Source: Vibrio sp. STUT-A11
Lineage (GTDB): Bacteria > Pseudomonadota > Gammaproteobacteria > Enterobacterales > Vibrionaceae
Length of the DNA: 64,000 bases
Assembly: GCF_026000435.1 (NCBI RefSeq)
Contig: NZ_AP026764.1
Location: 1,302,001-1,366,000 of the forward strand
Reading direction: 5' to 3'
Part shown: one piece after another, positions 1 to 9,526 of the stretch
Layout: each line of letters opens with the position of its first letter
How positions within the stretch are numbered: position 1 is the first letter of the stretch
Position numbers and translations under genes: made by a program
Notes under the pieces: generated by a model
Databases searched by the model: none
What the model saw: the letters and a program-made list of their open reading frames with translations, nothing else
Told to the model about the DNA's origin: nothing

Positions 1-863
1 TTAGTTTACTCCCTCACCTGAAAGCTGGCAGTGTGTTATCTGGCCGACACAACTCTCTTTTTCGCGGTCGCGGGCTGAATTTTGAAGAGCTGCGTCATTA
101 CCAGCTAGGGGATGATATCCGTAATCTCGATTGGAAAGTGACGATGCGCACGGGCAAACCTCATGTGCGCAGTTATACCGAAGAAAAAGACCGCAATGTC
201 ATCATCTGTGTTGATCAACGCAGTGCGATGTTTTTTGCTTCCACAGAGGTGATGAAGTCAGTAGTTGCTGCAGAAGTTGCAGCAATGTGTGGTTGGCGAG
301 TATTAAAAGATGGTGACCGAGTAGGATTTGTTATTGCTTCCCATCAAGCCCTGTTTCATTCAAAACCACAGCGTTCGCAAAACGATCTTTTAACACAGCT
401 AAAACACTTATCACGGGCGAACCAATTCCTCAGCGTTGATTCGGTTGATTCTGAAAAAGTAACGTTTAGTCGCTGGATTGAGTTGTTAAAGCGAATGAAG
501 CTCAAACAATCCACGCTGATTTTTATTAGCGACTGGAGTGACTGTGAAGAGCAGCACCTCGACCACTTGAAACAGCTTCAACAGCACAACGATATTTTCG
601 CCGTGATGGTCAGTGATCCACTTGAACAAACACTGCCCGATGACTTAGCAACATCAAAATGGGTGGTTGGTGATGGTCAATATCAGCTCAATTTGGATAG
701 TAAAGCCAAAGTGGAAGCTGCAAGTGCAAAGCTGGAAGCGAAAACAGACGTGCAGCGTCAATCTTTAGCGCAACTGATGGCAATTAAGCATCTGCCTTAC
801 ATTGAACTTGATACCACTGGTCAGCATGTCAAAGAGTTCCAAAAACTGGTAGGGGGGCGCTAA
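1..863 (+). CDS. DUF58 domain protein of Bat operon (5' truncated by window)
   Basis: Partial gene. The reading frame is open from base 3, so the real start lies upstream; an internal GTG at 33 is unlikely to be the true start. The visible part carries the DUF58 core, with RGRGLNF followed by GDDIRNLDW and RTGKPHVR, which is the family's diagnostic stretch just before a degenerate von Willebrand A-like fold. It has no membrane segment in the visible part. In Bat/MoxR operons this protein is a cytoplasmic partner of a MoxR AAA+ ATPase, whose gene would be expected just upstream of this window. The DUF4381 gene starts one base after its stop, showing cotranscription. The biochemical role of the family is poorly defined; an envelope or metal-insertion chaperone role is inference. 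Confidence 0.9.
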   Translation, partial: SLLPHLKAGSVLSGRHNSLFRGRGLNFEELRHYQLGDDIRNLDWKVTMRTGKPHVRSYTEEKDRNVIICVDQRSAMFFASTEVMKSVVAAEVAAMCGWRVLKDGDRVGFVIASHQALFHSKPQRSQNDLLTQLKHLSRANQFLSVDSVDSEKVTFSRWIELLKRMKLKQSTLIFISDWSDCEEQHLDHLKQLQQHNDIFAVMVSDPLEQTLPDDLATSKWVVGDGQYQLNLDSKAKVEAASAKLEAKTDVQRQSLAQLMAIKHLPYIELDTTGQHVKEFQKLVGGR

Positions 864-1406
864 ATGAGTGATTTTCCGCAGCCTCCTGGCTCTTACATTC
901 TGAGTGAGCTTCATGACGTAACCGTACCGTCCAGTGTCAGCTGGTATCCTCAAACTATTGGTTGGAAAATTCTAGCTGCAGTGTTTGTACTGGCTTTAGT
1001 TTATATCGCTTATTGCTTGTTAAAAACATGGTGGATTAACCGCTATCGCAAAGAAGCTTTGGATCTGATTACTCAGATGAATCCAGACGATAGTGATATG
1101 CCTAAAACGTTATTTTCAATTTTAAAAATTATTTTAATTCATATAGACAGTCGCAATGCCAGACTGTTTGATGGTGCTTTTCTTAGCAAGCTTGATGAGC
1201 TTAATCCGACAAAAAGTGCTTTTAGTGATGAAACCTCAAACTTATGGCTGAAAAGCATTATTAACCCAAAAATAGAGCTGACCAACGCACAGCGAAAGCT
1301 TCTCATCGAGAAAGCAAATTGCTGGGTTAGAGAGCATTTGAAAATGCCCGCGGCAAGTCATTCAACGCCAAGAGAAACGATGAAGGAAGGAGCTCAGGAT
1401 GAATGA
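864..1406 (+). CDS. DUF4381 domain membrane protein
   Basis: A 180-residue protein with one hydrophobic segment at about residues 30-52 (starting IGWKILAAVFVLAL) and a soluble remainder. The short N-terminal PPGSY stretch and single anchor fit DUF4381, a family found almost only between DUF58 and BatA genes. The start codon abuts the upstream stop, and the 3' end overlaps the next gene by 8 bases, so the operon is tightly coupled translationally. It is probably anchored in the inner membrane as part of the Bat complex. The function is unknown; the assignment rests on context and topology. Confidence 0.8.
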   Translation: MSDFPQPPGSYILSELHDVTVPSSVSWYPQTIGWKILAAVFVLALVYIAYCLLKTWWINRYRKEALDLITQMNPDDSDMPKTLFSILKIILIHIDSRNARLFDGAFLSKLDELNPTKSAFSDETSNLWLKSIINPKIELTNAQRKLLIEKANCWVREHLKMPAASHSTPRETMKEGAQDE

Positions 1407-2481
1407 TTTTTTCTCTTCTATCTGGTTGTCTGGTTTCGAATTTGCCCACCCTTTATGGTTGATTATCTTACCGTTACCACTGGTCGTGTATTACTTAGTG
1501 CCGGCTTACCGTACCAAGCAAATGGCGATAAAAGTGCCGTTCTTTACTCAGTTAGTAGAAGCCATCGGCGAAACGCCATCTGAAGGGGCAAGCCAGCTAA
1601 CGCCAAGTTGGTGGCAGCGCGCGACGTTAATTCTCTCTTGGATATTGGTTGTCTGCGCAATGGCTAAGCCCACGGTTTTGGGTGAGCCGCAGGTTCGTGA
1701 AAGTCTTGGTAGAGATGTGATGGTAGTAGTCGATCTGTCTGGATCAATGGCAGAAGCTGATTTTACCTCTCGTGCGGGTGAAAAAATCTCACGCCTAGAA
1801 GCTGCCAAAGAAGTGTTGGCAGATTTCGTGCAGTCACGTAAAGGCGATCGACTTGGTTTAGTGCTGTTTGGTGATGCGGCATTTGTTCAGACACCATTTA
1901 CCGCTGACCAGAATGTGTGGCTCGAACTGCTCAATCAAACGGATGTTGCTATGGCTGGGCAGAGTACGCACTTGGGCGATGCGATTGGGTTAGCGATTAA
2001 AGTGTTTGAGCAAAGTGATAAAACGCGTGGTGAGTTAACACAAGCGACAGAGCGTGAAAAAGTTGCGATTGTATTAACTGATGGCAACGACACTGGCAGT
2101 TTTGTTGAACCAATAGACGCGGCAAAAGTGGCAAAAGCGAAGGGGGTTCGCGTGCACGTTATCGCGATGGGTGATCCCCAAACCATTGGTGAAGCGGCGC
2201 TTGATATGGACACGATTATACGAATCGCGGCGGAATCAGGAGGCGAGGCATTTGAAGCACTCAACCGGGACGAGTTAGAAAAGGCCTATGAAGAAATCAG
2301 CCTGCTTGAGCCAGAGTTGTATGAAAGTACGACCTATCGGCCGAAACAAAGTTTGCACCATTACCTGATGGTCTTGGTGGTATTGATGCATTTGCTCGCG
2401 TTCAGCGTAGCGACACTCAGACGAAGAACCAAAGCACGCTTTTCGACAGGGAAAGTATCGGTAGGAGAGCACGATGTTTGA
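1399..2481 (+). CDS. von Willebrand A domain protein BatA-like
   Basis: A 360-residue inner-membrane protein. Hydrophobic segments lie near residues 18-38 and 70-90 and at the C terminus (about 320-342). A von Willebrand A domain fills the middle. The metal-ion-dependent adhesion site DxSxS is intact (D112-L-S-G-S116), as is the later TDG motif (VLTDGNDTG). This arrangement is that of BatA of the Bacteroides aerotolerance operon and its proteobacterial homologues. It overlaps both neighbours by 8 bases. The VWA domain probably works with the second VWA protein downstream and with a MoxR ATPase; the substrate is unknown. Confidence 0.88.
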   Translation: MNDFFSSIWLSGFEFAHPLWLIILPLPLVVYYLVPAYRTKQMAIKVPFFTQLVEAIGETPSEGASQLTPSWWQRATLILSWILVVCAMAKPTVLGEPQVRESLGRDVMVVVDLSGSMAEADFTSRAGEKISRLEAAKEVLADFVQSRKGDRLGLVLFGDAAFVQTPFTADQNVWLELLNQTDVAMAGQSTHLGDAIGLAIKVFEQSDKTRGELTQATEREKVAIVLTDGNDTGSFVEPIDAAKVAKAKGVRVHVIAMGDPQTIGEAALDMDTIIRIAAESGGEAFEALNRDELEKAYEEISLLEPELYESTTYRPKQSLHHYLMVLVVLMHLLAFSVATLRRRTKARFSTGKVSVGEHDV

Positions 2482-4204
2482 TTCTCTCAGCTTAACGCAG
2501 TTCTTTACTCAGTTTCATTTCATTCGTCCTTTGTGGCTTTTGGCGCTTATCCCGATGGTTTTCCTGATTTGGCTGCGCTGGCATGAGGAGAGCAAACCCA
2601 GCTGGAAAGATATTCTGCCCGATCATTTACGCGAGGTACTGACGATAGGTGAGCATGGCTGGCGTAAACAGTTGCCTCTAAAACTCCTGATAGTCAATGT
2701 ATTCATCGCCATTTTGATTTGTGCGGGCCCAAGCTGGCAGCGAGAGGCGTCACCATTTGGTGAAGACAAAGCGTCAATGCTGGTAGTTTTGGATAATAGC
2801 GATTCTATGTTGCAAAAAGATCTGCCGCCAAGTCGTTTGGAGCGTTCTAAACAAAAAGTTCGTGATCTGCTAGCGTCAAGACAAGGTGGCAAAACGGGCT
2901 CTGTGGTGTTTGCGGGGACTGCACACGTCGCTATGCCGATCACACAAGACAACGCAGTTTTCGATCCGTTTCTTGCGGCCATTGATCCGGAAATTATGCC
3001 GGTTAAAGGTAAACTCGCAGAGCAGGCGCTAGTGTTGATTGATCAGCAATTACAAGGATTAGCCGGCTCAACGGTACTCTTAGTGACGGATGGTGTTAAC
3101 CCAGCCACCATCAGTAAGTATGAAGATTATTTTGCCGATAGACCCTATCAGCTGTTGATACTGGCCGCTGGCAACCCTGATATTGTCAGTAATAACCCGA
3201 TCGATCTCGACTCGCTGCAAACACTTGCAAGTAAAACTGGTGGAAGACTTATTGAAGTAAGTGTTGATAACACAGACATCCAGCAATTGAGCCGGTATGT
3301 AGAGCGTAATATGCAGCTGAATGGTGAGTCTTCTATGCCATGGAAAGACATGGGATATGCGCTTTTGTTTCCTATCGCATTGATTATGTTGATCTGGTTC
3401 CGAAAAGGTTGGTTAGTTCAGTGGTGTTTGATTGCAATGGTCTCTGGAAGCTTAGCGATGCCTAGCGAAGTCAAGGCTGAAAATGTATCGATAAAAGCGG
3501 AAGAACCTCAAGTTGTACAGCAAGTGACTGCGTTCGACAAAGCAGCCCAGTGGTGGTGGGATTTATGGCTCACACCCGACCAGCAAGGTCAGAGGTTGTT
3601 CAATAAACAAGAATACTTAGCAGCGGCAAAACAGTTTTCTGACCCCTTGCGAAAAGGCACTGCTTATTACTATGCCAGTGAATTTGAACTAGCTCATAGC
3701 GCGTTCTTAGAAATGCAGAATGATCCTTCGGAAGATGTCAGAGACTTTGGTTTATACAACGCGGCCAGCGCACTGGCACGTCAACGTGAATACTTGGCAG
3801 CGAGAGACCTACTTCAATCATTGGCGAGCAAAACAACACTAAGCCAAGCGTTACGTCCTGATGTTGAGCATAATTTGAAAGTCATCGGCGGCATTGTTGA
3901 GGAGATCAATCAGATGAGTGAAAGTCAGGCCGGAACGGAACAGGAGATGTCGACTGAGCTTGGTGATAATCCGCAAACAGCAGAAGGGGCGGAAGAGCAA
4001 ACGTCTCAAGAAATGATGATCAAAGAGACACTGAGTGCCGCTGACATCTTAGGCAATCAAGAGATGGCAGATAAGTGGTTAAAACGTGTCGAATCAGATC
4101 CAAAAGACTTTCTGCGCTCTAAGTTTCAAATTCAGCTCAACTCGCTTTCAACGAGTAACCTTGCCGATGATGCCAATAATGGCGACAAGGAGGTGACGCA
4201 ATGA
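2474..4204 (+). CDS. VWA-TPR membrane protein BatB/BatC-like fusion
   Basis: A 576-residue protein. It has N-terminal membrane segments, a VWA domain with an intact MIDAS (D107-N-S-D-S111) and a VTDG motif, a membrane segment near residues 294-312, and then a periplasmic region with TPR-like helices at about 370-470. The C-terminal tail is acidic and Gln-rich. BatB (VWA) and BatC (TPR) are separate genes in some bacteria; here both parts sit in one chain, as is common in gamma-proteobacteria. It overlaps the upstream gene by 8 bases and the downstream gene by 4, so it belongs to the same operon. The role in oxygen or envelope stress tolerance is taken from the family and is not shown here. 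Confidence 0.86.
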   Translation: MFDSLSLTQFFTQFHFIRPLWLLALIPMVFLIWLRWHEESKPSWKDILPDHLREVLTIGEHGWRKQLPLKLLIVNVFIAILICAGPSWQREASPFGEDKASMLVVLDNSDSMLQKDLPPSRLERSKQKVRDLLASRQGGKTGSVVFAGTAHVAMPITQDNAVFDPFLAAIDPEIMPVKGKLAEQALVLIDQQLQGLAGSTVLLVTDGVNPATISKYEDYFADRPYQLLILAAGNPDIVSNNPIDLDSLQTLASKTGGRLIEVSVDNTDIQQLSRYVERNMQLNGESSMPWKDMGYALLFPIALIMLIWFRKGWLVQWCLIAMVSGSLAMPSEVKAENVSIKAEEPQVVQQVTAFDKAAQWWWDLWLTPDQQGQRLFNKQEYLAAAKQFSDPLRKGTAYYYASEFELAHSAFLEMQNDPSEDVRDFGLYNAASALARQREYLAARDLLQSLASKTTLSQALRPDVEHNLKVIGGIVEEINQMSESQAGTEQEMSTELGDNPQTAEGAEEQTSQEMMIKETLSAADILGNQEMADKWLKRVESDPKDFLRSKFQIQLNSLSTSNLADDANNGDKEVTQ

Positions 4205-5502
4205 TGAAGCTGCTTCAACGCGTTGTGTGCGCTCCTATGCTGCACGTAATCTGCGTGTTAATGAGTTTATGCACAAGCTTAACTTTCGCCCAAGACATTC
4301 AAGACTTGCAGCGGAGTCATAATGTAGAAATAAAAGCTTGGGTTGGTAAAGCTCCAAGTGAAGATGAAAAAAGTACATCACCCAACTTCAGTGTCAACGA
4401 GCAAGTCATTTTGACTATTGAGGTGGCGACTCCGCGTTGGTTTACTGGCGGAACGCGAATTGGCTCTGTGGAAATCCCGGATGTGATTGCCAAACAACGT
4501 AACCAACTGGCAACCAACTTCACTGAGCGTAAAGGAGGGCAAACCTGGTCGCGCCAACGTTGGGAAGTGACTTTGTATCCTCAGGTATCGGGTGATTTTG
4601 TTGTCCCTCCCATTGCAGTGGGGGTTCAGGTTTCAGCGCCTGATGGCAAAAACGTCTCAGGAATCCTTTACACGCAGCCAGTTCAGTTTTCAGCATCGTT
4701 ACCATCGGGTCTATTGAGCGATAGTAGCCAGTGGTTTGCTGCGACACATGTCGACGTAAATCAAGAGTGGGAAACGTCTTCTGAACCGCTAAAAGTTGGC
4801 GATGCGATCACGCGAAAAATTACCATAACCGCGCAAGACAGTTTGTCAGTGTTGCTACCAGATCTGCTCAAAGGTAAGTCGACTAACCGATATCAAGTGT
4901 ACCCACAGCCTCATCGTCTTACCGATACGCAAACGCGTGGTGACTATCAATCTACCCGGACTGAAGAAAGTGTGTATGTGATTCAGCAGGGCGGAGAGCT
5001 CTCGTTACCTGCTTATGAGTTCCAGTGGTGGAATAGTCAAACGAAACAGTTAGAAAGCATCGTGATTGAAGGGCAATCCTTTCAAGCAAAACATACCTTA
5101 AAGTCGTTTGTTAAAGCCTATTTCGTCTGGATAGTTAGCCTTATTGTGATAGTGGTGTTAAGTATCGTTTTGTTTCTAGCCATCAAGCGTTATTACCGTT
5201 CAAGGCCAATTCCACCATGGCTGAACTTGCATCGATTGCTCAAAGAAAATCGCTGGGGAGAGGCGAGAGCCGCCCTTTATAGGCAGTTACGAGTGAACAC
5301 TTCTGAATTGGAGATGCGCCATGCAGATTCTAGTGACTCATGGCAGAAAAGCTCATCTCGAATGCAAAGTGGAGAACGCAGTTCTAGCCTGATCAAGTCG
5401 ATGTGGCGCAAAATTCAGACGAAACAAAATCATCTTAAACTTCGTATACCAAAAGCTTTACCTCAATTGGATAAGTTAAAGCAAAGAGATGGTATTGAAT
5501 AA
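4201..5502 (+). CDS. BatD family protein
   Basis: A 433-residue exported protein, last gene of the Bat operon. It begins with a signal peptide (residues 1-30, ending near TFAQD), followed by beta-rich periplasmic domains with the repeated 'protein oxygen tolerance' BatD pattern, one membrane segment at about 306-330, and a cytoplasmic tail of about 100 residues rich in Arg, Lys and Ser. Length and topology match BatD. The start overlaps the upstream stop by 4 bases. It presumably presents a periplasmic adhesion-like surface for the VWA proteins. The molecular function is not known. Confidence 0.85.
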   Translation: MMKLLQRVVCAPMLHVICVLMSLCTSLTFAQDIQDLQRSHNVEIKAWVGKAPSEDEKSTSPNFSVNEQVILTIEVATPRWFTGGTRIGSVEIPDVIAKQRNQLATNFTERKGGQTWSRQRWEVTLYPQVSGDFVVPPIAVGVQVSAPDGKNVSGILYTQPVQFSASLPSGLLSDSSQWFAATHVDVNQEWETSSEPLKVGDAITRKITITAQDSLSVLLPDLLKGKSTNRYQVYPQPHRLTDTQTRGDYQSTRTEESVYVIQQGGELSLPAYEFQWWNSQTKQLESIVIEGQSFQAKHTLKSFVKAYFVWIVSLIVIVVLSIVLFLAIKRYYRSRPIPPWLNLHRLLKENRWGEARAALYRQLRVNTSELEMRHADSSDSWQKSSSRMQSGERSSSLIKSMWRKIQTKQNHLKLRIPKALPQLDKLKQRDGIE

Positions 5503-5552
5503 AGCTGAGCGCTACTATAGGCCTTTGTTTTTCATTAAAGAATAGATGTTAC

Positions 5553-5978
5553 ATGAGCCAAGAATTTATGCGTCGTGCGTTGGAGATTTCTCGAAATGCT
5601 CTACCAGCGTGTCAACCTAATCCACCAGTAGGCTGTGTTTTAGTTAAAGGCGGTCAGATCGTATCCGAGGGCTACACTCAGGCTATCGGTGGAAATCATG
5701 CCGAAGTGGAAGCGTTGAATGGATACAAGGGAACATTAGAGCAGGTCACCGCTTATGTGACACTTGAGCCTTGTTCGTTTGTTGGAAGAACGCCTGCCTG
5801 TGCGGTGACATTGGTAAATAATGGCATCAAAAAGGTTGTCGTTGCCATGCTCGACCCCGATCCTCGCAACAGCGGCCGTGGTATTGCTATTTTAGAGCAA
5901 GCTGGTGTTGAAGTAGAAGTCGGCGTTTGTGGTGAGGAAGTGAGTGCGTTTTTGACCCCGTATTTAGGTAAATCTTAA
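5553..5978 (+). CDS. RibD-like riboflavin deaminase domain protein (deaminase only)
   Basis: A 141-residue zinc deaminase of the cytidine deaminase fold, closest to the N-terminal half of RibD. The zinc site is visible as H49-A-E51 and as P-C74 with C83 in the PCSFVGRTPAC stretch, which is the RibD form. The substrate-binding NPPVGCVLV motif precedes it. RibD is normally about 360 residues with a C-terminal reductase; that domain is absent and the gene ends cleanly, so this is a stand-alone deaminase, not a truncated one. It may deaminate a pyrimidine of riboflavin synthesis or a related compound. Its stop codon overlaps that of the convergent nuclease gene by 4 bases. Confidence 0.82.
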   Translation: MSQEFMRRALEISRNALPACQPNPPVGCVLVKGGQIVSEGYTQAIGGNHAEVEALNGYKGTLEQVTAYVTLEPCSFVGRTPACAVTLVNNGIKKVVVAMLDPDPRNSGRGIAILEQAGVEVEVGVCGEEVSAFLTPYLGKS

Positions 5979-7591
5979 TCCTTGGCAGTCACATAGCAAA
6001 CCGAGAACGGTACCTGAAGGCGGTGAAACTCTTTAATCCAACGCCATTGGTTGTCTTGTAGTTTGTCGCCCGGGCCTTTCACTTCTATCCATTCAAATTG
6101 TTCTCCCTTAAATGCAATTAAATCTGGCATACCATTACGGTAAAGTTTGAGATCTCGGAGTTGGACGTTGAATAGATCGACTAACATTGATGTCGGAATC
6201 GTTGTGAGTGCATGTTCGATAAGCGCTTTACTTACCGCGCCCCAATGAACGAACGGGTTGCTTATCCCAATCTTGGCATCGTATTTTTCTATTAACTGTT
6301 TTGTATTTCCAGCTTCGAGGTTATTGAACGCGGATATGATTAACTTGTCGCGTTTAGAAGCAAAGTCACTGTGATACAAATCGAGTGGGCGATGTTGATA
6401 CGCGTTTATAAAAGCGCCTTCTACGGGCGCAAAAATGGCGTCCCAGAAGGTTAAACCAAAGAGAGCATTGAGCAACGTATTCTCCGCATAAAACACTTGC
6501 CATCCCAGACGCTCAAAGTGTTCTTTGGTAACAAGCTCTACGCGATGTTGGGATAAATCCAGTTGGAGATGGTATTCATTGCATTTGGGTTTCTGAGCCC
6601 TGGGAACTTTTTGTCCAAGCTTGCGTTGTAGCCGTTGTTCTAGCTTTTGTGCCACTTCGAATTCTGCGACATCGATAGGGGAGTCGAGCATTTCAGTGAC
6701 AATGTCACAAAATAAAGCGTCTTGCTGTAATTTGTCAAAGATACGTGCTCGGCGTTCTCTACTCGGGGGCAGCCTTGTCTGCGCAAAAATCGCCTGTGCT
6801 GATTCTAGTTCATTAATACGTTCGTAATCGCGCCCGATATCATTCAGCAGGTGCTCACGCTTTCTGTCTATATAGTTGTGAGAGACTGGCTGAGGCATGG
6901 CTTCAATGAGGAGATCAAGGTTGTTTTTGTCTTTGCGGTCAAACTGCCAGTAAAGGTTGGCGAGTTGGCTGAGTTCAATCAACTGATCAATTTGTTCACG
7001 CGAATCAAAGAACCGCCGCTCTTTGCTTAATTGATATTGCTCGAACTGATGCAGGCCAAGATCATCGAGTACGAATTGACTCAAGTCTTGATGCGTATTG
7101 GCGAAGAATAGAGTGAGCAACACATCTATCATATGCGCGGAATTGAGTTTGATGATAGTAAACTCGAGCTGGTCATAGCGATCAAATTCGGTATTACTTA
7201 AGCATTCAACGAGCGCATCTTTTTTAAGTGACTTAGGTAGCTCTGTATAAAGGGCTGAGATTTCCGGTTTTGTGAGTAAGTTAGCCGCTAGCTCTTGGTG
7301 AGAAAGCGCAGGGGATAGCTCAACAAGTTCCGATTGTTCGAGCTCTGACAGGGCTTCGTGAAGAGAAGGTATTTCCTGATAATTGAGTTTGTCACTGCGA
7401 AACCAACACCCTTTACGGCTATACAGTCGTACTAATAGGCATTGTGATGGTTTGCTCAGTTGCTCGAATGTTGTGAGCCAATGGTGCTCTTCCTCTAGTA
7501 ATAAGTCACTGTACCAATGCGTAGCATGTTGGGTTAGCTTGAGGAAATTATCTAAATAGTAATCTGGTGCAAGTTCGACAGGTTTTTGCAT
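5975..7591 (-). CDS. FAN1-like VRR-NUC domain nuclease
   Basis: A 538-residue protein with a C-terminal VRR-NUC domain of the PD-(D/E)xK nuclease fold. Catalytic residues are D490 (in PDLIAF), E503 and K505 (in WIEVKG), followed by the family's helix with DNQWRW. The long helical N-terminal region resembles the SAP/TPR part of bacterial FAN1 proteins, which cut branched and cross-linked DNA. Structure-specific 5'-flap endonuclease and exonuclease activity is therefore likely, in the cytoplasm. It appears to be transcribed alone from near 7.6 kb and converges with the deaminase gene. The catalytic core is intact. Confidence 0.85.
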   Translation of the reverse strand: MQKPVELAPDYYLDNFLKLTQHATHWYSDLLLEEEHHWLTTFEQLSKPSQCLLVRLYSRKGCWFRSDKLNYQEIPSLHEALSELEQSELVELSPALSHQELAANLLTKPEISALYTELPKSLKKDALVECLSNTEFDRYDQLEFTIIKLNSAHMIDVLLTLFFANTHQDLSQFVLDDLGLHQFEQYQLSKERRFFDSREQIDQLIELSQLANLYWQFDRKDKNNLDLLIEAMPQPVSHNYIDRKREHLLNDIGRDYERINELESAQAIFAQTRLPPSRERRARIFDKLQQDALFCDIVTEMLDSPIDVAEFEVAQKLEQRLQRKLGQKVPRAQKPKCNEYHLQLDLSQHRVELVTKEHFERLGWQVFYAENTLLNALFGLTFWDAIFAPVEGAFINAYQHRPLDLYHSDFASKRDKLIISAFNNLEAGNTKQLIEKYDAKIGISNPFVHWGAVSKALIEHALTTIPTSMLVDLFNVQLRDLKLYRNGMPDLIAFKGEQFEWIEVKGPGDKLQDNQWRWIKEFHRLQVPFSVCYVTAKD

Positions 7592-7621
7592 AATTCGACA
7601 GGATTTTTATACCGATAACAA

Positions 7622-7651
7622 AAAAGGCTTAACCAATAGGTTAAGCCTTTT
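7622..7651. terminator. Bidirectional terminator between nuclease and MFS genes
   Basis: A perfect 13-base-pair stem (7622-7634 with 7639-7651) with a 4-base loop and A/T tracts at both ends. It lies just upstream of the nuclease gene and just downstream of the MFS gene, so it mainly ends the MFS transcript on the minus strand. Confidence 0.85.
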
Positions 7652-7672
7652 CATCATCAAATCAATCCACAA

Positions 7673-8905
7673 TTATGCGATTTTAAGCTTCGCAACTTTT
7701 GCTTCAGTTAGTGGCTTAGTGATGAACGCTAATACGATACATACTGCCATCATTGCTGCAGAAACGGTGTAAGCCAGAGTGTAACCTTCGCCGTTGGTCA
7801 TAGAGAAGCCAACAACCGCAGCGCCGATTGCACCACCAATACCCCATGCCGTGTAAAGTACGCCGTAGTTTGTACCATAGTTTTTCAGGCCGTAGAACTC
7901 AGCGGTTAGCGTAGGGAATACCGCGAGAAGTGTGCCGTAACCTACTGCTGCGATTGCCGTACCAATGATAAGCGTGAATTCAGAGTCGAATGTTGCGAAC
8001 AACACCATGTTTACGCCCTGCAGAACGAACGCAAGTAGCAGCGTACGGACACCACCGATTTTATCTGCAAGCATACCAGCTGCAACACGGCCGCCAGAGT
8101 TGAATACTGCAAGAATAGACGCAAGGTACACTGCGTTTGGCAAGTTAGCTTGAACGCTTGCGATTGTAGTGATGTTGCCGATGATCATTAGACCAACAGA
8201 AGCCGCGAACGCGTACATGACCCATAGAGAGTAGAACTGTGGCGTTTTTAGCATTGCTTTCCAAGTTAGGTCATCTGACTTCTTCACCGCTTTTGGTGCC
8301 TGACCTTGTTTTAGTTTAGGCTCTGCTGGCGTGTAGTCTGCTGGTGGATTGTTGATGGTCGCTGCTAGAGGAACAGCAATAGCAAGAATGCCAACACCAA
8401 GAACCAAAAAGCTGGTTTGAATTCCCATGCTGTCAATCAATGAAGATGTTACTGGTGCCAGGTAAATAGCAGCCAGACCAAAACCTGCTGCGATGATGCC
8501 GTTAACCATACCTTTCTTCGATGCGTGGAACCACTTCATAGCAGAAGGTGACAAACAAGCGTAACCAAAACCGATACCTGCACCAGTGATAACACCAAAC
8601 GTAATGTTCAGCATTAGAGGAGAGTCCACAAAGCCAGATGCGATCATCCCCAGACCTGTTAATACGGTACCCAGGATAAGGATCAAACGTGGTCCCATGC
8701 GGTCTTGTAGGATGCCTGCAACAAGAAGACAGATAGAGAAGGTGATGGTTGCAGTCGCGTATGGTGCTGAAGCCTCTGCGGCAGTCCAGCCGGATTCAGT
8801 GACCAATGCCTTGTTGAATACACTCCAGGCATACAGGATGCCAAGACAAAGGTTGATGCAGAAACCTGCTAGCAGAATGCGCATCGCTTTATCAATCTTG
8901 CTCAT
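7673..8905 (-). CDS. OFA-family MFS transporter
   Basis: A 410-residue major facilitator with 12 predicted membrane segments. The N terminus (GILYAWSVF) and the GMGPRL-like loop after segment 2 (QDRMGPRLILILG) are characteristic of the oxalate/formate antiporter (OFA) family. It sits in the inner membrane. The substrate is unknown: many OFA members carry monocarboxylates other than oxalate, and no oxalate or formate enzyme is nearby. It has its own terminator and a long upstream region, so it is probably monocistronic. Confidence 0.87.
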   Translation of the reverse strand: MSKIDKAMRILLAGFCINLCLGILYAWSVFNKALVTESGWTAAEASAPYATATITFSICLLVAGILQDRMGPRLILILGTVLTGLGMIASGFVDSPLMLNITFGVITGAGIGFGYACLSPSAMKWFHASKKGMVNGIIAAGFGLAAIYLAPVTSSLIDSMGIQTSFLVLGVGILAIAVPLAATINNPPADYTPAEPKLKQGQAPKAVKKSDDLTWKAMLKTPQFYSLWVMYAFAASVGLMIIGNITTIASVQANLPNAVYLASILAVFNSGGRVAAGMLADKIGGVRTLLLAFVLQGVNMVLFATFDSEFTLIIGTAIAAVGYGTLLAVFPTLTAEFYGLKNYGTNYGVLYTAWGIGGAIGAAVVGFSMTNGEGYTLAYTVSAAMMAVCIVLAFITKPLTEAKVAKLKIA

Positions 8906-9526
8906 TTTTTCTCTCAGTTAACTCTCTAACAGGAGCCTACAACCATTCACTGTCATACAGTTTTGGGAAAGGCCTTTAGCTCCAACATTTGAGAGTGGTT
9001 TGTTTAAGGTTTTTTCTCAAAATAAGTTTGCGTTTTTCAACATTTGACGCAATTGGCGCGGATTATAACCAATAAATATGTGATTGGAATCTCTTTTTGG
9101 TATTCAATTTAAAAATAATTTGAATCTATAAAACTATGTGTACATAAGAGACTTTAGATGTAAACGATATGTTACCGATGGGTGGGGTGTCCTTTAGAGC
9201 CCCGAAGTATGCTAGCCAAATGAGAAGAAATATTGACGTTATGCATTCAGTTCACATTTTAGGACAAAAATTTCAGAGTATTTTGGTGTTAATGATTTGT
9301 GACAAAAGAACCTTAAATAAGCGGTTGTCTAGCTAAGTGTTGGATATAAAGGATTTATAAAAACTAACTTGTTAACCTTTTGTAATACATGCGGTTGACT
9401 GGCATGGTTGGTTGTTAAATGAACAAAAAATGTGCTTGTAATTGCACGTTAGATGAGCAGAATATAGCGAAAAATGAGTTTTCATTTATGAAGGGATGCT
9501 TTTTTCGATTTATTGTGAGGTAACTT
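8906..9526. other. Long divergent intergenic region (about 620 bases)
   Basis: Separates the minus-strand MFS gene from the plus-strand small membrane protein gene, so it must hold both promoters. It is AT-rich with no convincing reading frame on either strand. A small inverted repeat TGTGC-N7-GCAC lies near 9430. I found no clean FNR, CRP or sigma-54 site and no recognisable RNA family. Confidence 0.5.

Noticed and set aside
2623..2982. 119-residue antisense frame in the BatB-like gene
   Set aside because: Opposes a well-supported VWA domain and has no start signal or recognisable fold.
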